A stretch of DNA of 64,000 nt from Bacteroidales bacterium UBA5507 (lineage in GTDB: Bacteria > Bacteroidota > Bacteroidia > Bacteroidales > Lentimicrobiaceae): NCBI GenBank assembly GCA_002426195.1, contig DIOT01000056.1:96622-160621 (forward strand), written 5' to 3'. Each line of letters begins with the position of its first letter. Position 1 is the first letter of the stretch. Below, piece by piece: positions 51,782-61,692 of the stretch. The position numbers and the translations under genes are program-made. The notes beneath the pieces were generated by a model. The model was given only the letters and a program-made list of their open reading frames with translations, did not search any database and was not told the DNA's origin.

Positions 51782-52735
51782 GTGACTAAACTAATTAAAT
51801 CTACAGTCTTAACCGGCTCTCTTGCAATTTGTGTTTCTGCTATTCTTTGGGGGCTTGATGGAATAGCTTTAACTCCTCACCTTTATAATCTGAATATTGG
51901 GTTTGTTGTATTCATAGTCCATTTCATCCCATTTGTGATTATGAATACATTCCTATTCCGGGAATACAGATTGCTGTCTAAATTATCTTTGAAAGATATA
52001 ATTCTTTTGTCGCTTGTTGCTCTCACCGGTGGAGCAGTTGGCACAATGGCTATTGTTAAAGCACTTTTTTTAGTTGAGTTTCAGGATTTATCCGTTGTTG
52101 TTTTACTTCAAAAGCTTCAACCAGTGTTTGCCATAACACTCGCATATTTTTTCCTTGGTGAAAAAATGAGAGAAAGATTTTTCTTATGGGCCGGTATTGC
52201 AATAATTGCCAGCTATTTCCTGACATTTGGTGTCAATCTGCCTAATTTGAAGACAGGATCAAGGACTGCCTTAGCTGCAGGATATTCTTTGTTGGCTGCA
52301 TTTGCATTTGGGTCTGCTACTGTTTTAGGTAAAAGCGTGTTGTCAAAGTTTACTTTTTATTCCGCCACTTTTTTCAGATATGGATTTACTTCATTCTTTA
52401 TGTTGGTTTTCATCATGATAACTGGCAATATAAAGGAAGTACAATTTGTTACACCGCATAATTGGGTCATAATTCTCATAATTGCATTTACGGTTGGGTC
52501 AGGCGCTATTTTTCTTTATTATTATGGATTGCGGAAAGTTCCCGCTATGCTTGCTACAATTTGTGAGCTTTGTTTCCCATTGTCAGCTATTGTATTTGAT
52601 TATGTGTTCAATGATAGATTATTAAGTCCTATTCAGTGGTTAAGCGCAGCAATTATGCTATATGCAATTATTCGGCTGACTATTTCGCCAGTGGCTAAAG
52701 TGCAAAAGGAGAATAAAAAAAAGAGCTTTAAATAA
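51782..52735 (+). CDS. DMT-superfamily (EamA) transporter
   Basis: 317 aa with about ten hydrophobic helices in two EamA repeats ('ISAILWGLDGIALTPHL', 'VVVLLQKLQPVFAITLAYFFLGEKM' in repeat 1; 'LCFPLSAIVFDYVFNDRL' in repeat 2). The start is GTG at 51782. The end is Lys-rich. A drug/metabolite exporter of unknown substrate. Cotranscription with the upstream gene is likely from the 12-base gap. Confidence 0.85.
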   Translation: MTKLIKSTVLTGSLAICVSAILWGLDGIALTPHLYNLNIGFVVFIVHFIPFVIMNTFLFREYRLLSKLSLKDIILLSLVALTGGAVGTMAIVKALFLVEFQDLSVVVLLQKLQPVFAITLAYFFLGEKMRERFFLWAGIAIIASYFLTFGVNLPNLKTGSRTALAAGYSLLAAFAFGSATVLGKSVLSKFTFYSATFFRYGFTSFFMLVFIMITGNIKEVQFVTPHNWVIILIIAFTVGSGAIFLYYYGLRKVPAMLATICELCFPLSAIVFDYVFNDRLLSPIQWLSAAIMLYAIIRLTISPVAKVQKENKKKSFK

Positions 52736-52745
52736 ATAGGGTTAC

Positions 52746-53531
52746 TTAATCCTTAAATTCAATAATCACAACGTGATCGGGCTTGAATCCAAGAAGTGAT
52801 GCGGCATGCCCTTTGTTTACAGCCACTTCAATGAACCCAGTTGTACTATTCAATACAACTATTTCACCTTCCGCCACCTCACCATAGGCATTTTGAACCG
52901 ATTTGATTTTCTCAGGTCTACCTTTTACGTAAATGTCAAAAGCTCTCCCTTTCCCCATTTGTCTGAATTCTTCGGAAGTGACATTCAGGAATAAGTTTCC
53001 ATAGTTATCTACATACATTACTCTTGCCTGTAATTGATTTCCATTGAGGTGTGGCTGCATATTTATAAAGGTGGTGAGTTCATTTCTAGGAACACCCAGT
53101 TCATCAATGTCATTACCCAATGCGAGATGAACAGCTGCTTTAACAAAGCGATCACGTGTTGAGAATGTAAAATAACCTGTATCCTGAGGTATCCTCAATT
53201 CAAGGATTGATTTAGGCGCCGAGCTAAATAAGAGTGTAAAAATTCCATTGTCAGCTCCGATAAAATACTGATCATCGTAGAGGACAACAATGTGTGGAAC
53301 AGTCTCAGACTCTTCAGTGTTTATTCCAATTATATGAATAGTTTTTGGAGGATAATGCTTGTATGCATTCCTCAATATAAATGCCGCCATTTTTAAATCA
53401 AATGGGGGAATCTCATGTGTGATGTCGATAATACGAGCATCAGGTAGCCGGCTTATGATAGTTCCTTTTACTGAAGCAGTATAATGGTCTAAAGGCCCCC
53501 AATCAGTAGTTAAAGTTATTATCGCCGACAT
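52746..53531 (-). CDS. SAM hydrolase (DUF62 family)
   Basis: 261 aa. 'ITLTTDWGPLDHYTASVKG' at the N-terminus, 'IDITHEIPPFD', 'FIGADNGIFTLLF' and the C-terminal beta domain with 'YVDNYGNLFLNV' and 'LNSTTGFIEVAVNKG' identify the SAM hydroxide adenosyltransferase family, which splits S-adenosylmethionine to adenosine and methionine. Related fluorinases and chlorinases carry a different halide site. The physiological role is not settled. Convergent with the DMT transporter, 10 bases apart. Confidence 0.88.
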   Translation of the reverse strand: MSAIITLTTDWGPLDHYTASVKGTIISRLPDARIIDITHEIPPFDLKMAAFILRNAYKHYPPKTIHIIGINTEESETVPHIVVLYDDQYFIGADNGIFTLLFSSAPKSILELRIPQDTGYFTFSTRDRFVKAAVHLALGNDIDELGVPRNELTTFINMQPHLNGNQLQARVMYVDNYGNLFLNVTSEEFRQMGKGRAFDIYVKGRPEKIKSVQNAYGEVAEGEIVVLNSTTGFIEVAVNKGHAASLLGFKPDHVVIIEFKD

Positions 53532-53706
53532 CTAATAATCCTGGTTGCTTATCTATTCAGCAAATTTAAGGCTACTTTGCAATATTTCTTCCCAATTTAC
53601 TTACAAAATGCTATTTTTATTTTAATTCGCATTACATGGCAGATTATTTGTGGAAATAAATAAATAAATTTCATTACAGATCAAACATCCAAACCTTAAA
53701 CACATC

Positions 53707-54120
53707 ATGAAAAAACTTCTTTTCATTTTCTTAGCTCCATTTCTTTTAACCTCATGTTTAGATGAGGGTAGTAATTATCTTAAATACACTGGTTGGATAA
53801 ATGTTGATAGCCTTAGTTTGGCTGATTCTGCCAGTGTGGGTGATAGTGTCTACGTAATGGTTAGGGGTAGTGCTCCAAATGGCTGCTGGTCAGCACTTGA
53901 GTTATACATGAAAAAGCAAAACGATTCTGTGTATATTATAAATGGATCGGGAACCTTTGAATCGGAAGATGGAATATGTAACCAGGGGTTAGTTATTGTT
54001 GACAGTTCCTTTTTGTTCAAACCGGTTAAGGAAGGTAAAATATTATTCTATGGTCAATCGCCTGATAGACTACCGCTGGTTGATTCACTTATCGTGACGC
54101 AAGCAGAGATTGGAGAATAA
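53707..54120 (+). CDS. Small lipoprotein of unknown function
   Basis: 137 aa. Lipobox LLTSC (Cys17) after a short signal, so it is anchored in a membrane. The mature part is beta-rich with repeats of 'VDSLSLADSASVGDSVYV' and two cysteines ('NGCWSAL', 'DGICNQ') that may bond. No family recognised. Single gene: 175 bases before it without a clear promoter, and a terminator after. Confidence 0.7.
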   Translation: MKKLLFIFLAPFLLTSCLDEGSNYLKYTGWINVDSLSLADSASVGDSVYVMVRGSAPNGCWSALELYMKKQNDSVYIINGSGTFESEDGICNQGLVIVDSSFLFKPVKEGKILFYGQSPDRLPLVDSLIVTQAEIGE

Positions 54121-54140
54121 TAATTCATCACAATCTTTAA

Positions 54141-54168
54141 GCACCTGACTACCGGGTGCTTTTTTTTT
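54141..54168 (+). terminator. Terminator after the small lipoprotein gene
   Basis: Stem GCACC (54141-54145) / GGTGC (54155-54159) with a run of nine T. Confidence 0.75.
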
Positions 54169-54240
54169 GCGTATGAAAGCTGCGACTAGCAATGTTGAAA
54201 ACCTTTCTTATTAATTTAGAGACAGCTGCCTCAAATTTTC

Positions 54241-54248
54241 TATTTTTG
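54241..54248 (+). promoter_or_regulatory. Possible -7 box of the DUF47-PiT unit
   Basis: TATTTTTG matches TAnnTTTG; the first gene begins 48 bases downstream. The -33 region is weak. Confidence 0.45.
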
Positions 54249-54295
54249 CAGGGAGAATTTCAGTTATCGAAAATGTTTCCTAACAACTATATTTT

Positions 54296-54943
54296 ATGAA
54301 ATTGGATAAGATCTTTCAGGTTTTAGTGCCAAAGGACAAGAAATTCTATCCTTTGTTTTGCCAGGCTTCTGCTAACCTGGTAGAGTGTGCACAAGTATTT
54401 AATGAATTGTTACTTGCAAAAAATGAAGAAACACGTGATGAGTTAGTGAAGAAGGTTAAAAAGTTGGAAAAAGCGGGCGACAAGATCACAAGTACAATCT
54501 TCGACCAATTAAACTCAACCTTTATTACCCCATTTGATCGCGAGGATATTCATAAATTAACTACAAGGATTGACAGTGTGGTCGATTTAATAAATACTTC
54601 TGCCAGAAGAATTCAGTTGTACAAGCTACTCGATATTCCTCCGGTTTTTCTTAAGATGAGTGATCTTTTAATTTTATCGGCAAAAGAAATAGATACAATT
54701 ACAATCGGGCTAAAGGATATTCATTCAATATCTAAATTTAAAGATAACTGTCTTCAAATAGGGGAGTGGGAAAATGAATCAGACGTTCTCAACTATTCCT
54801 TCCTCTCAGAGATATTCGATAATGAGACCAATGCTATCAGTCTTATTAAAAAGCGCGACATACTCAATTCACTTGAGAAGGCAATGGATAAGTGTGAAGA
54901 TGTATCTGATGTCTTCCAGACCATTATAGTTAAAAACGCTTAA
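54296..54943 (+). CDS. DUF47/PhoU-like phosphate transport accessory protein
   Basis: 215 aa, all-helical PhoU-like. 'VKKLEKAGDKITSTIFDQLNSTFITPFDREDIHKL' (residues about 55-90; the E-x2-GD...T-P-x-DRED core of DUF47) is clear. It pairs with the PiT transporter downstream (18 bases), a common arrangement in which the DUF47 protein regulates phosphate uptake. Confidence 0.88.
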   Translation: MKLDKIFQVLVPKDKKFYPLFCQASANLVECAQVFNELLLAKNEETRDELVKKVKKLEKAGDKITSTIFDQLNSTFITPFDREDIHKLTTRIDSVVDLINTSARRIQLYKLLDIPPVFLKMSDLLILSAKEIDTITIGLKDIHSISKFKDNCLQIGEWENESDVLNYSFLSEIFDNETNAISLIKKRDILNSLEKAMDKCEDVSDVFQTIIVKNA

Positions 54944-54961
54944 GGCATTTAATTTCAAAAA

Positions 54962-55957
54962 ATGGAAATAATTGTCATTGTTTGTATTGTTATAGCCTTG
55001 GGATTTGACTTCATGAATGGAATGAACGATGCGGCAAATTCAATTGCCACAATCGTTACCACAAGAGTCCTGTCACCTAAAATGGCTGTTTTATGGGCTG
55101 CATTTTGGAATTTTGCAGCTGCTTTAATTCTTGGACTTCATGTTGCCAATACAATTGGCAGTGGTATAATTAACCCAAAGATTGTTAATGAATACTTTAT
55201 CCTTGCTTCTCTTATAGGGGGTGTGAGTTGGGTTTATTTCTGCACACATTTCGGACTGCCAATTAGTGTTTCGCACGCTCTTATAGGTGGGCTAATTGGC
55301 CCGGCAATTGTAATCGGTGGAACTCAACATCTTATTATGAGTGGAATTATAAAGATTGTGCTTTTTATTTTCTTATCACCACTCATTGGTTTTATAATAG
55401 GATTCCTCATTATGTCGCTTACAATGTTGATTTTTAAAAATAAATCACCACATAAAGTTGACTCTTTTTTCAGGGGTATGCAGCTGTTTTCTTCTGCGAT
55501 TTTTTCATTAGGACATGGTGGCAATGATGCCCAGAAAACAATGGGTATTATTGCAATATTGCTTTACAGTACTGGATACACCACTTATTTTCATGTTCCC
55601 GGTTGGGTGGTCATAAGTGCATATACTGCTATTGCGCTCGGAACATACCTGGGAGGATGGAAAGTTATAAAAACACTTGGTGCCGGGCTGACTGATTTAA
55701 AACCCGTTCATGGTTTTAATGCTGAAACAGCAGGCGCTATAACTGTGATAGCAAATACTTTAGCAGGGATTCCAGTAAGTACTACCCATACAATAACCGG
55801 TTCAATAATGGGTGTCGGTGCTACCCGCCGATTATCTGCTGTAAGATGGGGAGTGGCCACTCATATAGTTACTGCTTGGTTTCTCACTATTCCTGCGGCA
55901 ATGTTAATTGCTATGCTCATTTATTGGGTAATGGGATTGTTTATCCCTGGTATATAG
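54962..55957 (+). CDS. PiT-family inorganic phosphate transporter
   Basis: 331 aa membrane protein. The two inverted repeat signatures are present: 'DFMNGMNDAANSIATIVTTRVL' near the N-terminus (in part) and 'GHGGNDAQKTMGIIA' in the second half, with 'PVSTTHTITGSIMGVG'. It couples Pi uptake to Na+ or H+. 'LGLHVANTIGSGIINP' and 'LPISVSHALIGGLIG' are also typical. It follows the DUF47 gene. Confidence 0.92.
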   Translation: MEIIVIVCIVIALGFDFMNGMNDAANSIATIVTTRVLSPKMAVLWAAFWNFAAALILGLHVANTIGSGIINPKIVNEYFILASLIGGVSWVYFCTHFGLPISVSHALIGGLIGPAIVIGGTQHLIMSGIIKIVLFIFLSPLIGFIIGFLIMSLTMLIFKNKSPHKVDSFFRGMQLFSSAIFSLGHGGNDAQKTMGIIAILLYSTGYTTYFHVPGWVVISAYTAIALGTYLGGWKVIKTLGAGLTDLKPVHGFNAETAGAITVIANTLAGIPVSTTHTITGSIMGVGATRRLSAVRWGVATHIVTAWFLTIPAAMLIAMLIYWVMGLFIPGI

Positions 55958-55968
55958 ACTGTTCAGCC

Positions 55969-57279
55969 ATGATAGAGGAATACCTGCAGAGGTTAGATAT
56001 TAAAGAATTAAAGCCGATGCAGGTAGATGCAATCAGGCAAATCAAACCTGGCAAGAACATAATTCTGCTATCACCAACAGGTTCAGGTAAAACACTAGCC
56101 TTTATTTTGCCCTTATTGAAAATGCTCAATAAGGAAGTAGATAAGGTTCAGGCTGTTATTATTTCTCCTGCGAGGGAGTTAGCACTTCAAATTGAAAGTA
56201 TTTTTAAAACTCTTCAGTCAGGGTTCAAAATCAATGCCTGTTATGGCGGGCATCCGATTACTACCGAATTAAACAATCTTTCTTCCCCTCCTGCAGTTAT
56301 TGTAGGAACTCCTGGCAGAATTTCCGACCACATCAGACGCAAGAGTTTTGATACTTCAGTTGTTTCAGTGCTAATTATTGATGAGTTTGATAAATCTCTG
56401 GAGCTTGGATTCGAAGATGAGATGTCTTTTATTATCAGAAATTTAAACGGGGTCAAAACTAATATACTTACTTCAGCTACACCCGCTGTAGAGATTCCTG
56501 ATTTTATCAAGCTTGAGAATCCGATTATAGTTGATTATACTGACAGCACTAATGCAAAAAATCAATTAGAAAAGAAATGGTTAAGGATTGCAGGGACTGA
56601 TAAATTAGCTTTGCTTTATATTCTTATTTGTCATCTGGGAAATGAATCAAGTGTAGTATTTTGCAATCATCGTGAAGTAGTAGAGAGGATTAGTTCACTT
56701 CTCAATGACAAAGACATCTCACATGGGATATTTCACGGAGGAATGGAACAAGATAAACGTGAACTTTCTTTAATAAAGTTCCGTAACGGTAGTCATCACA
56801 TTCTACTTACTACTGATTTGGCTTCAAGGGGACTTGATATACCTGAAATTAGAAATGTCATTCACTATCAACTTCCTGTTTCCGTAACAGCATGGACTCA
56901 TAGAAATGGTCGCACGGCAAGAATGGATAAGCATGGTAGAGTTTGGTTGCTTTTAACAGAAAATGACTATATACCTGAATTCATTGAGGAAAGGATAGAT
57001 GAAGAAGTTGTTAATACAGACTGTGAACCTCCGTTACCCGAGCAATGGGAAACTATATATGTTAGTCTTGGCAAAAAAGATAAGATAAGCAAGACCGATA
57101 TTGTAGGTTTCCTTATGCAACAAGGAAAGATGAAAAAGGATGAGATAGGGAGAATTGAGGTTCTTGATTATGCCTCCTTTGTAGCAATAAAAAGGGATAA
57201 AGCACTAACAATGGTAAGGACAGTCAGAGGTATCCCTCTTAAGCGCAAAGTTGTAAAGATACAGATTGCTAAAATCTAA
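55969..57279 (+). CDS. DEAD-box RNA helicase, DbpA-like
   Basis: 436 aa from the Met at 55969; the longer open frame overlaps the transporter and is not family-like. Q motif region 'DIKELKPMQVDAIRQI', Walker A 'SPTGSGKTLAF', 'SPARELALQI', 'GTPGRISDHI', a DEFD instead of DEAD box, 'TSATPAVEIP', 'TDLASRGLDIPE' and 'HRNGRTAR'. The C-terminal 75 residues match the DbpA RNA-binding domain ('IYVSLGKKDKISKTDIVGFL'), which in E. coli targets hairpin 92 of 23S rRNA. So a large-subunit assembly helicase is likely. Confidence 0.88.
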   Translation: MIEEYLQRLDIKELKPMQVDAIRQIKPGKNIILLSPTGSGKTLAFILPLLKMLNKEVDKVQAVIISPARELALQIESIFKTLQSGFKINACYGGHPITTELNNLSSPPAVIVGTPGRISDHIRRKSFDTSVVSVLIIDEFDKSLELGFEDEMSFIIRNLNGVKTNILTSATPAVEIPDFIKLENPIIVDYTDSTNAKNQLEKKWLRIAGTDKLALLYILICHLGNESSVVFCNHREVVERISSLLNDKDISHGIFHGGMEQDKRELSLIKFRNGSHHILLTTDLASRGLDIPEIRNVIHYQLPVSVTAWTHRNGRTARMDKHGRVWLLLTENDYIPEFIEERIDEEVVNTDCEPPLPEQWETIYVSLGKKDKISKTDIVGFLMQQGKMKKDEIGRIEVLDYASFVAIKRDKALTMVRTVRGIPLKRKVVKIQIAKI

Positions 57280-57302
57280 AAAGAGACTGCAAATTCTCTA
57301 TT

Positions 57303-57887
57303 TTAACCTTGTCTTTTATCTAATTCCAACGCAGTATTAAGTACTTGAATAAATGAGCTCACGTTTATCGGATGTGTCGCATAATACAATTCCTTACCAA
57401 ATGAGATTGAAGTATGAGCCTCCTCATGACGCAAATATTTCGGATCAAGGTCGAATTGTCCAAGTCTTATCCTATCAAGTGCATCCGCATCCTTAAGAAT
57501 TGCAAGTGTTGGAAAAAGATCATCACTTTTGGGCAATTCACCTGGCAAGGAATGGTGTGTTACAATTTGATTAATAACTTTAATATCATCCTCAGTGGCT
57601 CCGTGTTTATTAAACAGAGGTGTGTAAAAAGGCAATTTGTGTTTGACTGAATTGGCTCCATGTACAGTATCATATCCATCATGAGTTCTTGCCATATCAT
57701 GGATGTAAGCTCCAAAGAAAGCCACTTTTGCCTCTTTGATTTTACTTGTTAGAATGCCTAGACGCAAGCAGTGGAGCATTACACGGTAAGTGTGCTTTAT
57801 TCCATGCAGATGGCTTTGTTGATCAAATTGGCTTGATTGTAAAGAGAAATCTGAAAAATCAATATTGTATACTTGATAACTGGTCAT
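57303..57887 (-). CDS. HD-domain phosphohydrolase
   Basis: 194 aa. 'HGIKHTYRVMLHCLRLG' (first His) and 'FFGAYIHDMARTHDGYD' (HD pair) plus 'DADALDRIRLG' (last Asp) give the HD metal site. No synthetase or GGDEF partner. The substrate is unknown; nucleotides are typical of the superfamily. It converges with the helicase gene (23-base gap). Confidence 0.82.
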   Translation of the reverse strand: MTSYQVYNIDFSDFSLQSSQFDQQSHLHGIKHTYRVMLHCLRLGILTSKIKEAKVAFFGAYIHDMARTHDGYDTVHGANSVKHKLPFYTPLFNKHGATEDDIKVINQIVTHHSLPGELPKSDDLFPTLAILKDADALDRIRLGQFDLDPKYLRHEEAHTSISFGKELYYATHPINVSSFIQVLNTALELDKRQG

Positions 57888-57936
57888 AATTCAATTACAG
57901 CATTTTCAATAACCACTCCCTGGAATAATTAGAAAA

Positions 57937-58578
57937 TTAAACACTTCTTAAAATATCAATTATTATCGGTCTTAATCCGGCAAAGAAGAATTCCACGGCT
58001 ATTACCATCATAATTAGTCCCATCAGCTTCATCATAATTTTATTACCTGTAGGGCCTATAATTTTTAGCAGTTTACCAGCACTCAAAAGGACTATCAGAG
58101 TAATGCTCAGAGTTAAAATTATTGTAAAAATAAGAATTGCTTTTTGTTCTAGTGTTTGGCTGTCTTCCATCAAAACAATAGAGTTGGTTATTGCACCAGG
58201 TCCGGCAATAATAGGAATTCCCAGAGGTGTAATTGAAATATCGTCAACGTATTTCTTTACCATTTCATCGTCCATTCTGATTTTACTGATTTTAGCTTGC
58301 AGTAAATCATATCCCATTATGAAAAAAATTATACCACCGACAATGCGAAAACCATTTGCCGAAATGCCAAAGAACTTAAATAAAAGCTGTCCTGTAAATG
58401 CAAATAACATCAACACCATAAAAGCGGTAGAAACAGCTTTGAATGCTGTTCGTCTTCTTTGATGTTCTGATATGTCAGATGTCATTGTCATAAATACGGG
58501 CATAACACCCAGAGGATTTATGATAGCGAAGAAAGATGTAAAATACAGTATTGCAATTGTTACAAGTTCATGTGTCAT
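57937..58578 (-). CDS. MarC-family integral membrane protein
   Basis: 213 aa with six predicted helices. 'FFAIINPLGVMPVFMTMT', 'FFGISANGFRIVGGIIFF', 'PLGIPIIAGPGAITNSIVL' and 'MKLMGLIMMVIAVEFFFAGL' are the MarC signatures. Despite the name it is not shown to give antibiotic resistance; an amino-acid-type transport role has been suggested for some members. Downstream of ftcD on the same strand (24-base gap), so possibly in the hut operon. Confidence 0.85.
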   Translation of the reverse strand: MTHELVTIAILYFTSFFAIINPLGVMPVFMTMTSDISEHQRRRTAFKAVSTAFMVLMLFAFTGQLLFKFFGISANGFRIVGGIIFFIMGYDLLQAKISKIRMDDEMVKKYVDDISITPLGIPIIAGPGAITNSIVLMEDSQTLEQKAILIFTIILTLSITLIVLLSAGKLLKIIGPTGNKIMMKLMGLIMMVIAVEFFFAGLRPIIIDILRSV

Positions 58579-58602
58579 TTCGGCAAACAGACTTTATAGT
58601 TT

Positions 58603-60291
58603 TTATATTATTTTGCTATTAACTATTGCCAGGATTTCATTCTCCAATTTGATAGCATTATTCTGGATTTCATTACCTCTTTTCATTACATTGTCAACAA
58701 AAGCTTTATCCTTCAATCCTGAAGCGTTAATTTTTACATTAAGGAAAGCTCCCATAACAGCTGAACGTGCCGCAAGAGCTCCAACACCGGCATCTGAAAC
58801 AGAGTTAGGATTACCGGTTTCTGCCATAGCTTTAATAATTTCAAAAGCGGCAAAGGATTTCTCCATCACTTTGAAAGGAATTTCAATAGCATATTTTGTT
58901 GCTTCTTGAATTGCCAGAGTTCTGTTAGCTTTCTCCTGATCTGTACCTTTAGGCATTCCAAAAGCATCCATTATTTTGTTAAAAGCATTTGTATCTTCAT
59001 CAACCAATCGTATCAATTCATCTTTCAACAGTTGACCTTTTTCCGCCCAATTTGAAAACTCCTCCCAACGGCCGTCCCAACCTGGTTTATGTGATGATAG
59101 ATTTGCTACCATTGTTGCAAGAGAAACTCCTAATGCACCCATATAAGCAGAAATTGATCCACCTCCCGGAGCAGGCGATTCTGAGGCTGTTTCATCAGCA
59201 AAAGCGCTGCATGACATGTCCATTAGCTTATTGTTCCGATTATCTTTATTAAGTACGTATTCTATAATCTTTTCAGAAGGATTAAATGGTTTTAGGTCAT
59301 CTAAACCAAGAGATTTGACAGCAATTTTAATCAGTTCGGACTCAGAAACACCAACAGACCTGTTTTGTTTTCTGAGGAAAAATTTTCCTGCATCAGTAAA
59401 CACTTTTAAAGGGGCAAGACCTACCAGTTCTGATCCTGTTACACGCATTCCTCTTTCCTGGGCCTTTTTAACAGCTTCTTCAAAGGCAACGTGAACAGGT
59501 GTTATGTTTATATTCGTTAAGTTAATTGATACTTGTGCAATTCCATATTCTTCAATAAACCAGCCTATAGCTTTACATGCTTTAAGTGAACCTGGAATGT
59601 TTACCTGATTGCCGTTTTCATCTTTCACAACCTTGCCAACAACAGGGTCGCCTTCGCGCATGGGGCGACCTTTTTCTCTAATATCAAATGCTACCGCATT
59701 AGCTCGCCTGGTGGAAGTTGTATTTAGATTAATATTGTATGCTACAAGGAAATCACGAGCTCCGATCGCAATAGCACCTGTGCGGGGAAGAAATGTTGCC
59801 TGACCAAAGTCTGGCTTCCATTCGGGGTCCTGCAATTTGTTAGGTAATCCTTCATATTCACCTGCACGACAATTGGCAAGATTTCTTCTTTTATCATGGA
59901 AAGCTGCATTTTCGTAACAGTATACAGGAATTCCAAGTTCATTTCCAACTCTCTCAGCAAGCTGTTTTGCGAATACTACCGTTTCTTCCATTGAAATATT
60001 TGATACAGGAACCAGTGGGCAAACATCGGTAGCTCCAAATCGTGGATGCTCACCCTTGTGTTTACTCATGTCAATGACTTCCATTGCCTTTTTTATGCCT
60101 CTGAAAGCTGCTTCAACAATAGCTTCGGGCTCTCCGGCAATTGTTACAACAGTACGATTAGTTGCAGCACCTGGATCAACATCTAAAAGTTTTACTCCAT
60201 CAACAGTTTGCATTTGGTCGGTGATTTGTTTAATAACCGACATATCGCGGCCTTCGCTGAAATTGGGAACGCATTCAATAATTCTCATCAT
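58603..60291 (-). CDS. ftcD: Bifunctional glutamate formimidoyltransferase / cyclodeaminase
   Basis: 562 aa. N-terminal transferase ('ECVPNFSEGRDMSVI', 'LLDVDPGAATNRTVVT', 'HPRFGATDVCPLVPVS') moves formimino from formiminoglutamate to tetrahydrofolate. The C-terminal cyclodeaminase ('ESPAPGGGSISAYMGALG') releases ammonia. Last steps of histidine degradation by the folate route. hutI lies 28 bases upstream on the same strand. hutH and hutU are not in the window. Confidence 0.93.
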   Translation of the reverse strand: MMRIIECVPNFSEGRDMSVIKQITDQMQTVDGVKLLDVDPGAATNRTVVTIAGEPEAIVEAAFRGIKKAMEVIDMSKHKGEHPRFGATDVCPLVPVSNISMEETVVFAKQLAERVGNELGIPVYCYENAAFHDKRRNLANCRAGEYEGLPNKLQDPEWKPDFGQATFLPRTGAIAIGARDFLVAYNINLNTTSTRRANAVAFDIREKGRPMREGDPVVGKVVKDENGNQVNIPGSLKACKAIGWFIEEYGIAQVSINLTNINITPVHVAFEEAVKKAQERGMRVTGSELVGLAPLKVFTDAGKFFLRKQNRSVGVSESELIKIAVKSLGLDDLKPFNPSEKIIEYVLNKDNRNNKLMDMSCSAFADETASESPAPGGGSISAYMGALGVSLATMVANLSSHKPGWDGRWEEFSNWAEKGQLLKDELIRLVDEDTNAFNKIMDAFGMPKGTDQEKANRTLAIQEATKYAIEIPFKVMEKSFAAFEIIKAMAETGNPNSVSDAGVGALAARSAVMGAFLNVKINASGLKDKAFVDNVMKRGNEIQNNAIKLENEILAIVNSKII

Positions 60292-60319
60292 AGTTGGTTT
60301 TATATTTCAAAAATATGTT

Positions 60320-61594
60320 TTAAGCCCAGGTTGAGTTTATATCCTCAACCTTGCTGATTCTACCGTTAAGTATAATAGAGTCTATCTTATTATTGCCGTA
60401 TGAATAGGGCATATATTCAATAGATGGAATAGGATTTGTGATAAAGAGGTTGGCAATCTTACCCTTGGTTATTGTGCCAAGAATTTTTTCAACACCCATA
60501 GCATAGGCTCCATTTATTGTACACGCATTGATTGATTCATATGGGAGCAAACGAAACATAATGCATCCCATTGATAGAATTAGCTGCATGTTGCCTGATG
60601 GTGAAGAACCGGGATTGAAATCACTTGCCAATGCAATAGGAAGTCCTGCCGAAATCATCTTCCTTGCAGGGGCATGAACCATATTTAGAAAAAATGCAGC
60701 ACCGGGCAGTAGAGTTGGCATAGTTCTGCTTCCTTTCAATGCTTCTATTTCTTCTTCTCCAGTGTATTCAAGGTGATCGACAGAAAGCGCATTGTATTTA
60801 ACACCAATTTGAATACCTCCTGAATAGTCAAGTTCATTTGCATGAATTTTTGGAATTAGTCCATGTGAAATTCCGGTTTGAAGCATCGCAGCGGTTTCGT
60901 CAACTGTAAAAAATCCTTTATCGCAAAAAACATCAATGTAATCAGCAAGTTTCTCTTCGGCTACTTTCGGTATCATCTCATTTATAATGAGATCAACGTA
61001 TTTTGATTGATTTCCTCTGTATTCAACAGGCACTGCATGAGCACCAAGGAAAGTTGATTTTATTGTAACCGGACTGTACTGTTTGAGTTTCTTAATAACC
61101 CGGAGCATTTTCAACTCATCTTCAGTATTAAGCCCATATCCACTTTTGATCTCCATAGCACCTGTACCGAAACTCATAGCTTCTCTGATTCTACTCATTG
61201 CTCCATCAAAAAGTTCATCCTCCGAAGTCTTGTGCAAACGAGTTGATGAGTTTAGTATACCACCACCTCTTCGAGCAATCTCTTCATAAGATAATCCCAT
61301 TATCTTGTCCATGTATTCGATTTCCCGGCTGCCAGCATAAACAATATGGGTATGTGAATCACAAAAGGATGGGAAGACATATTTATCTGAGCAATCGATT
61401 ATTTCACTCGACTTTGAGTAGTTTTCAGGAACCAGCGATGCGCCGTAATCTACGATCTTTCCATTCTCAATAAAGAGCCACGCATTACTCAATACTGATA
61501 AATCTGACATCTCATGCCCTCTTTTTAACGATGTTTCTTTTTCATCGGTACCAACCAGGGCTTTTATATTATTCAATATCAGTCTATTATCCAT
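60320..61594 (-). CDS. hutI: Imidazolonepropionase
   Basis: 424 aa amidohydrolase. Metal-binding 'CDSHTHIVYAGSRE', 'KSTFLGAHAVP', 'KIHANELDYSG', the catalytic region 'SVDHLEYTGEEEI' and 'ALASDFNPGSSPSG'. It opens the imidazolone ring to formiminoglutamate in histidine catabolism, feeding FtcD. First gene of the minus-strand hutI-ftcD unit, with a consensus promoter just upstream. Confidence 0.95.
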   Translation of the reverse strand: MDNRLILNNIKALVGTDEKETSLKRGHEMSDLSVLSNAWLFIENGKIVDYGASLVPENYSKSSEIIDCSDKYVFPSFCDSHTHIVYAGSREIEYMDKIMGLSYEEIARRGGGILNSSTRLHKTSEDELFDGAMSRIREAMSFGTGAMEIKSGYGLNTEDELKMLRVIKKLKQYSPVTIKSTFLGAHAVPVEYRGNQSKYVDLIINEMIPKVAEEKLADYIDVFCDKGFFTVDETAAMLQTGISHGLIPKIHANELDYSGGIQIGVKYNALSVDHLEYTGEEEIEALKGSRTMPTLLPGAAFFLNMVHAPARKMISAGLPIALASDFNPGSSPSGNMQLILSMGCIMFRLLPYESINACTINGAYAMGVEKILGTITKGKIANLFITNPIPSIEYMPYSYGNNKIDSIILNGRISKVEDINSTWA

Positions 61595-61619
61595 AATCGA
61601 TTCGTATTATAAAGTTTGA

Positions 61620-61653
61620 CAAAGTTAATAAAGGCATTTGATGTACCGACAAA
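61620..61653 (-). promoter_or_regulatory. Promoter of hutI-ftcD
   Basis: Minus strand: TAACTTTG (61627-61620) is a consensus -7 box; TTTG (61653-61650) 22 bases upstream is a -33 candidate at the long end of the range. The start codon is 25 bases downstream. Confidence 0.5.
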
Positions 61654-61692
61654 AGCAGTTCTTCTTTGTTATGTTAGAAAATTAGCCAAAAC